Below are positions 56,665 to 64,000 of a DNA stretch of 64,000 bases, in pieces. Origin of the DNA: Megalopta genalis (lineage: Eukaryota; Arthropoda; Insecta; Hymenoptera; Halictidae); NCBI RefSeq assembly GCF_051020955.1, contig NC_135013.1, positions 38,315,087 through 38,379,086 on the forward strand. The letters run 5' to 3'. The notes beneath the pieces were generated by a model. That model was not told where the DNA came from. It searched no databases and was given only the letters and a program-made list of their open reading frames with translations. The position numbers and the translations under genes were made by a program. Position 1 is the stretch's first letter. Every line of letters begins with the position of its first letter.

Positions 56665-57648
56665 TTAACACTTAGCCGACCGATCGGGTAGTCTACCCAT
56701 TTCCAAGCTAGTCGGTAGCCGACCGATCAGGTAGATCTACCATTTTGACCTGAGGAACGCTTCTTTCTCTATAGAGCTTCTTATTTCTATAGAGTACAAC
56801 ATATAATAAAATGCACACCAGCACACCAACACCACACCCATTAGAAATCGAAATGCTACCTCTCAAGACTCTCACAACTTTTTCGAATATATAAGACTCC
56901 GCTCAACTTGCAAATATTAGTGTAGAAGCTAAGCTCCTTGCTGCGACTCTCAACAAGTGGTGTGAAACGAAGTATAGAAAAACTATCCCTAAAAATGTCC
57001 AGGAACATGAGTGACAATTCAAGCGATGAGTTGTTTATGGACATACTATCAGACTGTTCTGAAGACATTGATCTACTGATAAGTGATTGTGAAGTTGACG
57101 ACAACAATAGCAACATCGTTCCCATATATTAGGCTAATCGACGAATCCTTTCGAGTGAATCGGAAGATGATTCCGCCGATGACTTGGAATCAAATGTTAT
57201 TGTCAATGGCGTCGATGATTGGACAGAAGATGATGTTAGAGTTGAACTGAAGCATATGGTCGAACTGCATGCATCAGCACAATGCCTGAACATCACGATA
57301 TATTACTGCTTTTTTGTTCCATATTTGAGTTACGTTGTTTATCCGTCATCTTTACTGACCTTAATTTTCTGACTCTACTAACTATACTTTTTGAATAACC
57401 ATTAAAAAATAATTATTATAAACTTTTAAATTCGAATTTTGTATAAGCAATATGTGAAATCGTTGAAGGAAATTGTTACCGTAAGATATAATTGATCGCA
57501 TAAATAATTTTCGGACGTTTTTGATTTCAAATAGCGAATTTCAGTCCGTGCTACCTCAGAAAAATGCGCGGTGGATAGCGCAGTTTGGCTTTCCCGAGCG
57601 CGGAAACCGTACAGGTCTCTGTGGCGCGCGCGGTCGGCTAAGTGTTAA
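56665..57648 (+). mobile_element. piggyBac-type element, internally deleted, TTAA target site
   Basis: TTAA flanks inverted ends CACTTAGCCGACCG and CGGTCGGCTAAGTG. Near the left end the word GCCGACCGATC-GGTAG occurs twice (about 56676 and 56718), as a subterminal repeat. The interior keeps the start of a transposase gene (56995 onward) and then jumps to an AT-rich 3' part. At 984 bp it is far below the 2-3 kb of complete piggyBac-like elements, so the catalytic domain is gone. Confidence 0.75.
56995..57372 (+). pseudogene. piggyBac-like transposase N-terminal fragment
   Basis: From ATG at 56995 the frame reads MSRNMSDNSSDELFMDIL, then a very acidic stretch, an in-frame TAG at 57130-57132, and continues in the same frame as RRILSSESEDDSADDLES and VDDWTEDDV. 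A long acidic N-terminus with SESEDD-like clusters and a tryptophan following is typical of piggyBac-family transposases. The catalytic DDD domain and the C-terminal cysteine-rich region are not present. After about 57250 the frame loses its character (hydrophobic, AT-rich), marking the deletion junction. It is clearly non-functional, both by the stop and by truncation. Confidence 0.65.
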
Positions 57649-59640
57649 ATATAGTTATTTACGCGTGTCTCATTCTACACCCTTTTATTTCGAATAATCC
57701 CCTCAACAGAATTGAAATCAATGATTAATTCGCGCGAAACATTCGGGGGACATCGAACGGGACCGTTTTATCCGTTGCTGCGGATCGCCATTGATCCGCT
57801 TGTCGCCGTAGGAAACTTGGCCGCTAAACCGGTCGTTCCGAAGTAAACTCCTAGCGGGAATCGATTCAGCGGGATCCCGCTGGGATCTCGGCGACGCATA
57901 CGTCCTTATCTGGCCGGCGATTGTTCTGCCGCGTTGTGTAACGGCGTCGGCAGTCAAAGGGTTAAGAAAACAAGGAACGCGTAGGAGCCAGCCCGGTGAC
58001 ATCCGGCGGCGCCGTTATCCGCGCAGTCCCGACGTCCGGCTGTCATTAATGTATCGCCACGTAACGGTGAACCGTGGCCGCTGCGTGCCGTCCCAGCGAA
58101 CAAACAGCAGCTCGTCGCACGGTAAACACACCGGTACCAGCAGCAGACGCGTAGAGTCGCGGGGATCGATGGCACGCGGTGCACCCTGCTGCAACCCTAA
58201 CCCTGCTGCACCGTGCCTCCTCTGCCAGTGCATTGCGGCCTCTGACACCGCGTCCCTGTGTCGCTACGTAATGAATAGGACATAAATCCAGCGTCCTTCT
58301 GCCCGAGAACCGGCCTCCGAAGCGCTATCTCTATATCCGCAAGCGTGTTCGTGCGTGTCGGTGCACGCGCGATACCCTCCGGAAGAATTCTGTCCTTCAG
58401 CTACCATGCCGTGGCCCGCTGCAGCGCCATGAACAGGAGTTCAAGGTGGAAAACGCGCTGTCTCGGTGCAACGTGTCGAAGACAGTTGCATGACGGTTCC
58501 TCGTTGAACACTGCGACGATGTCCATGATTTTGTATTTCTCGCAAAGACAATCGAACGAATTTTGCGAATATAATTCTACAATATCGTAACACGATGTTT
58601 GGAAAATTTATGGGTTCCTTTTTGACCACGTTTTTCTTACATTTTATGAGAGGATACGATGGATTTAATACGATGAATACGATAAACAGAATTTATGCAT
58701 TTCTGACAAAGACCAGTTAATCGGATATACCGCATTAAATTGCATGTCACAAAATTGAACGATGTCGCTCGATTATTTTCAAATGATTCAAAATCATTGT
58801 TGGGAATGCAGATAAATTGTTATTTAATTTCTGCTCGTTGCGATCGAGGTGGAGAATCTTTATTCTGCACAAAGATCCGCAGTCTAACAATAAATATGTG
58901 ACGTTGGTAGCGAACGTGTGTTAGCATTCGCGTCCGAATCTGTACAAAAGCTTCCATCTCCTGCGAAAGATTAGGCACAAAGCTAATTTCTGCTTCACGC
59001 TATCTCGTCCTGCGTTCTTCGAGGACCGAACTTTCACCCCTTCAGGGTCCAACGACGTTAATTCCTCGACGCGGTCTGAACACTCGGGGTTTTCTAATCG
59101 TCTCTCGATTACCATTGGGCGCGATGCGGCCGTCGGCGAGACAATGCACTGGTTTGTGGCCGGTCCGGCCGGGCGGCGCACAATAGGTGTGTTCGTACGT
59201 CACGATTTTCGAACAAAGTGTCGCTACAGTCGATAGCGCCGGTGAAAAGCGTGTGCAGACGTATCAAACGCGTTCACCGCAGCGGCCGGCGCGCCGTGCA
59301 CCGGATACCCGGTTAAATAGTCGTGCGGATGGCCGCGGCGGCGGTGACGGCCACTCCGCGAGCGGCCGAGCGTTCATTTACCCGATCCAAATCCGCCTCG
59401 CGCGATCCCGCGGCGACCGATACTCGCGGAACACGCCGAAACCTGAACAGCCGCCGAATAATCCGACTTCTGCAAACTCTGACGTGGCTGGCTTCTTGTT
59501 ATTAGATTGATCTCTTTTCGTAACTATTTGTCAGAAAGTACCGCCGATTCGATTTTTCACGATATTTTCTAGCCTGAACACGTCGTTAATTACCACGTTA
59601 TTTACACGGTATGTCACAAATTAGTTCCACGATTTTTCAG
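57649..59640. other. no gene recognised; CpG-rich patches
   Basis: 57930-58450 and 59020-59500 are CpG-rich, with overlapping open frames on both strands and no recognised domains. The word CCCTGCTGCA occurs twice around CACCCTGCTGCAACCCTAAC near 58185-58215. The remainder is AT-rich. Confidence 0.4.
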
Positions 59641-59644
59641 CCTC

Positions 59645-59991
59645 TCCGATGCTCTGACGAAAATGTTTCCTATCAAAGTTAATTAGTATTTAATCAACAA
59701 GAAATTGCAATTGTTCAAGTTTAAAAATAAATTGATTTTCGATAAAAAAAACAAGGTCATCGTTATATTTTTAAATGAAAGTGGGTTATTTTAACTTGAT
59801 AGTATTGCAGGCGATGTCGAAACGAATTCAACGATCTGATACATGATGATCTTCAGATGAGATTGAAGGAAAAAGCCAGTTAAAATTACCTATAAATTTA
59901 TAAACAATTGTAATTTCTTGTCGGTTAATACCAATACTAATACCAAATACTAATTAACTTTGAGAGGAAACATTTTTTGTCAGACCCTGTA
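59645..59991. mobile_element. foldback element, CTGACAAAAAATGTTTCC arms
   Basis: The right arm, read inward from CAGGGTCTGACAAAAAATG, pairs with the left arm CTCTGACGAAAATGTTTCC. The pairing continues through AAAGTTAATTAGTATTT and AACAAGAAATTGCAATTGTT. The left tip has decayed (GATGCTCTGAC in place of CAGGGTCTGAC). The CAGGGT tip next to TA suggests a relation to the CAGGGTGT foldback elements, but the interior is different. Confidence 0.6.
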
Positions 59992-59999
59992 TGTATATG

Positions 60000-60386
60000 T
60001 AAGTGAATAAATAAATAACGAGACTAGGTAAATGTACAAGCAATGCTTCGTTAAATTGTATATTTTGCATCATGTTGGAATTCATCGCACCGAACATGAT
60101 AATTAATATATAAGAAATATATTCAATACATTGGTAATCTTGTTAAATCGATGATCCATGCTTGCCCTGTTGGACTTTTTATAAATATCTGTCTTGGGAT
60201 CGATAAGATGTCTTAAATTATTTTATTTTTATTTATTTGTTCTTGTGTACGAGTAAACAACCCCTTTTGCTACAGAAGAAGGAATAAAAATAATAAGATT
60301 TAATGTAGCCATCGCACGAGTACAATAAAAATATCGAGTATGTACACAGTACAAAGTAAGACAAAGTGTAGCGTACATAATAGGTA
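60000..60386. other. no gene recognised
   Basis: AT-rich. The word pair ACAGAAGAAGGAATAAAAAT, ATCGCACGAGTACAATAAAA near 60270-60330 resembles ACGGAAGAAGAAATATAAAG, GTCGCACGAGTGCAACAAAA near 37838-37890, so both may be an old dispersed repeat. Confidence 0.4.
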
Positions 60387-60388
60387 TA

Positions 60389-60737
60389 CAGGGTGTCCCA
60401 AAATTATTGTACAAACGGAGAATGAAGGGTTCCTGAGGTCATTTGAAGAAATTTTTTCCTTAGCGAAAATGCAATCCGCGGTTTCGTTTACGAGTTATTA
60501 ACGAAAAACGGTGACGAATGAGAGGCGAGATTAGCTGGCGCGAGGTGGCCTAGCCAATGAGCAGAACTGGGCTTCGACCGCCTCGCGTTAACTAATCTCG
60601 TCTCTCATTGGTTACTGTTTTTCGTTAATAACTCGCAAACGAAGCCGCGGATTGCATTTTCGCTAAGGAAAAAGTTTCTTCAAATGACCTCGGGAACCCC
60701 TTATTTCCAGCTTGTACAATAATTTTGGAACACTTTG
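60389..60737. mobile_element. foldback MITE, CAGGGTGTCCCAAAATTATT ends, TA target site
   Basis: The 349-bp palindrome starts CAGGGTGTCCCAAAATTATT and ends AATAATTTTGGAACACTTTG, with TA on both sides. The inner arms TGAGGTCATTTGAAGAAATT and GAGTTATTAACGAAAAACGG pair with their complements. The centre CCAATGAGCAGAACTGGGCT is shared with the element at 4566-4930. No protein is encoded. Confidence 0.8.
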
Positions 60738-60739
60738 TA

Positions 60740-61586
60740 CAGCAGATATAGTAAAATTAAGATCATTCTTATCGTTTACAAAGAATAGACGACTGCGTAC
60801 AGGGTTGATTTTCCAATAGGTATGAAAATTGTATTAAAATCCAGAGGAGGTTCGGCGGAGGGTTAACAATAAGTGACGGAAATTTCGCAAACGTTTTAAT
60901 TAAGTCTGTGGAATATTGTTCGGCGCGAAGCATTACAAACTCTATATATTCCATCATTATAAACCGTCTTAAACGAGGATCACCCGCATCGTTTCCGTAC
61001 GACGAAATTAAGGTACAGTAGTTTATCAAATGCTGTGAAAAATGTGTGTCGTGTCGACGAGAGTACGCGGCGAGGGGCATTGTGTCGAAAATTTCGAGGA
61101 GGTGGAAGAAGGTGGTGTATTCGGTTCGGTCGGAGGTTTTTGCGATCGTGGCCGAGCGTGCGACGAAACATCACACGCGTGGCGCACAATGGCGCCGGCC
61201 ACAAAGAGGATTGCCCGCAGAGGCAGTTGCCTGCACCCGTACGCCAACGAGAAATCGCCGGAGCGGAATACTCGGCGCCCGGCTTGATGCACGCTCCTGT
61301 CGTAATTCAGCGGGAATGGTCCGGCCATCAAACGCGACGATACCGTCCTGCCAGCCATGGCTGAACCAACAAACCCCCGGACACCCTGCACCCTGCGCTC
61401 CGCGCTCAGCACGCTGCACGCTGCAGGCCGCCTCCTGAAAACGGCCGCCTGCGAAGCGGTTCGGCTCTATCTTGGCGACGGCCTGCTCGATCCCCGAAAA
61501 ATCGGAGCTCTTCGACCATCGACTGGTCCAGGCTCGATTCGACTTGTGTTCGAGCTGTTTACCCGCAGACACCGGCTCCATAATTA
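60740..61586. other. no gene recognised; CpG-rich patch
   Basis: The stretch 61020-61580 is GC-rich with frames up to 136 codons open on both strands. None shows a recognised domain and the amino-acid makeup (Arg, Pro, Ala, Gly) is what random GC-rich DNA gives. A first exon cannot be excluded. Confidence 0.35.
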
Positions 61587-61588
61587 TA

Positions 61589-62062
61589 TTGGGTTCGCAA
61601 CTAAGTAATTGTCGATTTGTTCAATGAAATAAAAAATTTCTTTTTACTTGGAACGAAGTTTAATCTGTAATGTATTTTCCATTTTGTTCGATGACCTTTT
61701 GCCATCTCTCTGACAACTTGAAAATTCCACGCTCGTAGAAAGTCTGATCCTTTTCGGCCAAAAACTGAGTTAAGCGAGATTTTACAGCGTCGTCATCATT
61801 AAAAGTTTTACCACGAAGGGAGTTGTCCAGGGATCGAAATAAGTGGTAATCCGATGGCGCGAGATCAGGACTATATGGTGGGTGTAACATCAATTCCCAA
61901 CCAATATCCATCAATTTTTGCCGAGTGGACAAAGACGTGTGCGGCCTAGCATTGTCCTGGTGGAAAATGACACCTTTACGATTGACCAATTCTGGTCGCT
62001 TTTCCTTGACCGCTGCGTTAAATTTGTCCAGTTGCTAACATTCACGGATAACAAAAAATAAC

Positions 62063-62100
<38 letters not shown>

Positions 62101-62188
62101 TTTATAATATAACATTTACGGATATCATAAAAATGGGAGTGAGAGACATCTATAACTGAAATCGGCAATTACTTAGTTGCCAACCCAA
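61589..62188 (-). mobile_element. mariner, internally deleted, copy 3
   Basis: The 600-bp copy has ends TTGGGTTCGCAACTAAGTAA and the complement of TTGGGTTGGCAACTAAGTAA, with TA target sites. The deletion junction is the same as in copies 1 and 2. It is longer because an AAT microsatellite near 62066-62099 has expanded inside the spacer. Confidence 0.9.
61660..62030 (-). pseudogene. mariner transposase C-terminal half, copy 3
   Basis: The same fragment as in copies 1 and 2 remains open to the stop after KYITD. It has HQDNARPHTS, with the usual histidine that copies 1 and 2 have lost, and LAPSDYHLF, so the second and third catalytic aspartates are intact. The first aspartate and the DNA-binding domain are deleted. 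The TTG used at the start of the open frame in the other copies has changed to TTT, so the first start-like codon is a TTG before VNRKG. It is not expected to encode an active enzyme. Confidence 0.85.
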
Positions 62189-62190
62189 TA

Positions 62191-62955
62191 ATAATAACAA
62201 TTTTTATGGTATCTTAAGAACTTTCGTCTTTTACGTGTTTTCAGTTTTAACGAATTAACATTGAATTGAAGTAAGAAAACGTTTATACGTCTTGATTGCA
62301 CGATAAATATAAAGTTAAATATGCCTGAAAATAAACGAAGGGCACAGTGATTGGCTACACTACCCAATTTCCCGACGGGAGATGGGGAATAACAGTTTCG
62401 ATAAGAGACCGGTGAACCAGAAAAGCAAACTGTGACTCTGGTCTAGAGTCTAGATGCATCGAATCGGCGATGACACTCCTGGTGCACCGATTACCAAGAA
62501 GTCCTGAAACGTGGCACGGTGACTACAATTGTTTATTTATTCATTGGTGAATAAACACCTCGATGTGCTCGTGATAATAGATAGACAGAGGGGCTGGTTG
62601 TATAGCGTATGTAAACACAATGTTCCAGACACTGCGTCTAAATGAAGCGTGAGAGCTAAACAAGTCTCTCAGCACGCCGGCGTTGCTTGTATCAATAATA
62701 ATGTGGAACGCACGATACACATGAACCGGTGCAAACGGTATTCATTTATCGGAACAAGGAACAAAGGTTCGAATAAATTTTTCAGAAGCAACAAAAGGAA
62801 AGTATTTTTTTATTCATAAGAAACTGTGAACACGTTTTCGTTGCACGATACTCGCACACGTTCTGCACTCTTTATCGATCTTGCTTTTATACTCGATCAC
62901 ATTCTCTCGATGGATTACGACTCTTTTATACCTCGTGCGAACCCATACGCATAAA
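62191..62955. other. no gene recognised
   Basis: AT-rich to mixed sequence with no recognised domain, repeat or element end. Confidence 0.4.
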
Positions 62956-63535
62956 TGTGTAATACTTACTAAATGTTATCACACATATACGTATATAATA
63001 CTTACTAAATGTTAATATACATGTACGTATATAATACTTACTAAACGTTAACACACACATGCATATACATATAATACTTACTAAATGTTAACACATACAT
63101 ACACATATAATACTTACTAAATATTACCGTACATATACATATGTAATACTCTTACTAAATATTGGCACACACATGCATATACTTACTAAATGTTAACACA
63201 CACATGCATATGTAATACTTACTAAACATTAGCACATACATGCATATACTTACTAAATGTTAACACACACATATTCATATAATACTTACTAAATATTACC
63301 ATACATACACATATGTAATACTTAATAAATGTTACCACATATATACGTATGTAATACTTACTAAATGTTAACACACACATGCATATATAATATTTACTAA
63401 ACATTAGCACATACATGCATATATAATACTTACTAAATGTTAACACACACATTCATACATAATAATTACTAAATGTTAACACTCACATACACATATAATA
63501 CTTGCTAAACGTTAACACACGCATACATAATAATG
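62956..63535. repeat. minisatellite, about 32-38 bp unit, about fifteen copies
   Basis: TAATACTTACTAAATGTTA followed by ACACACACATGCATATA (with variation) is repeated throughout. Unit length varies through the dinucleotide-rich part. No coding potential. Confidence 0.85.
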
Positions 63536-63540
63536 GTTAG

Positions 63541-63546
63541 TAAATA

Positions 63547-63577
<31 letters not shown>

Positions 63578-63607
63578 TAGTAATAATAATAATAAAAAAT
63601 AGTAGCA

Positions 63608-63678
<71 letters not shown>

Positions 63679-63680
63679 CA
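63541..63680. repeat. TAA microsatellite
   Basis: Two long TAA runs (about 63548-63595 and 63608-63678) are separated by a short interrupted segment. They directly follow the minisatellite. Confidence 0.95.
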
Positions 63681-64000
63681 CCAACTGTTTAACTACTACC
63701 ACTTTTTACGTAGCAGTATTATTAGATCTAGTACCCGTAGATCGGCCAGACGAATCCCAACAAGTTCAAAAGACAAGTTCAACGTCTCCTTTTTTAAGAA
63801 AAGTGTTTGAAACTGTCGGCTGCCTTCGTAACAAGTATCGTTCCCGTCGAAAAATATCAACGACCCCCCGCGTTCCCGGCTCCGAATATCGAGCCACAAA
63901 TTGGTAAATTAGTGTCTGCAGTCCAATACAAGCCAGAAAACGAATTTTCCTCTCGGATGAGCATCCCAGCCGGAGGATTCCCTCGCGTCCCCCATACCCC
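63681..64000. other. no gene recognised at the window edge
   Basis: Mixed sequence with no recognised domain. The minus-strand frame 63696-63899 has no clear homology. Confidence 0.4.

Noticed and set aside
56382..57964. Single large TTAA element enclosing the piggyBac remnant
   Set aside because: The two candidate tips share only about 10 bp, so pairing could be chance; kept only as a low-confidence note.
61026..61581. Overlapping open frames of 128-136 codons in GC-rich DNA
   Set aside because: Frames are open on both strands at once, are Arg/Pro/Ala-rich, and have no recognised domain or splice signals; GC-rich DNA produces this by lack of stop codons.
62956..63535. Minisatellite as a CRISPR-like array
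   Set aside because: Units are contiguous and of variable length with no unique spacers, and the genome is eukaryotic.

Overview
This window looks like intergenic or intronic DNA from an insect nuclear genome, most likely a hymenopteran (ant, bee or wasp). That inference rests on the mellifera-type mariner ends, the mix of AT-rich DNA with short CpG-rich patches, and the abundance of short TA- and TTAA-flanked DNA transposons. There is no dense coding and no operon. I recognise no complete host gene. The only host coding candidate is a possible 63-bp micro-exon at 32948-33010.

Almost everything I can support is repetitive. (1) Three mariner copies (16516-17097, 29909-30493, 61589-62188) share one internal deletion and keep only the C-terminal half of the transposase. 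(2) A large set of TTAA-flanked, piggyBac-type non-autonomous elements falls into several terminal-repeat families. One (36828-37117) has almost canonical piggyBac ends and one (56665-57648) keeps an acidic transposase N-terminus. (3) There are three families of TA-flanked palindromic elements: CAGTAATTTCTCC, CAGGGTGT and GTGGAGCC. (4) Two 5'-truncated non-LTR retrotransposon tails occur at 2777-3452 (+) and about 31340-31722 (-). (5) Many tandem arrays are present: 96-bp units at 51450-52605, 78-bp units at 49650-50370, about 302-bp units at 25100-26010, AAGCTT-rich units at 39140-39930, about 35-bp units at 62960-63535, and several others.

Layout. 1-5700 holds a LINE tail and a nest of insertions. 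5700-13000 alternates CpG-rich unique DNA with MITEs and a GAATAA-rich block. 13000-23000 has a CT microsatellite, a tandem duplication, MITEs, the first mariner and a second GAATAA block. 23000-28200 is dense in TTAA elements and satellites. 28200-37200 carries the second mariner, the second LINE tail, the candidate exon, a large palindrome and the piggyBac-type element. 37200-47300 is tandem repeats plus TTAA elements. 47300-55200 is mostly satellite arrays. 55200-64000 carries the piggyBac remnant, two foldback elements, the third mariner and terminal micro/minisatellites.

The elements do not form a pathway. Their value is the insertion chronology. Mariner copies 1 and 2 sit inside older TTAA elements, a TTAA element sits inside a larger inverted-repeat element at 27087-28117, and the 4286-5652 locus is a chain of insertions that can be read against an uninterrupted copy at 10866-11045. 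Coordinates of degenerate elements are approximate, and all family assignments come from reading the sequence without any database search.
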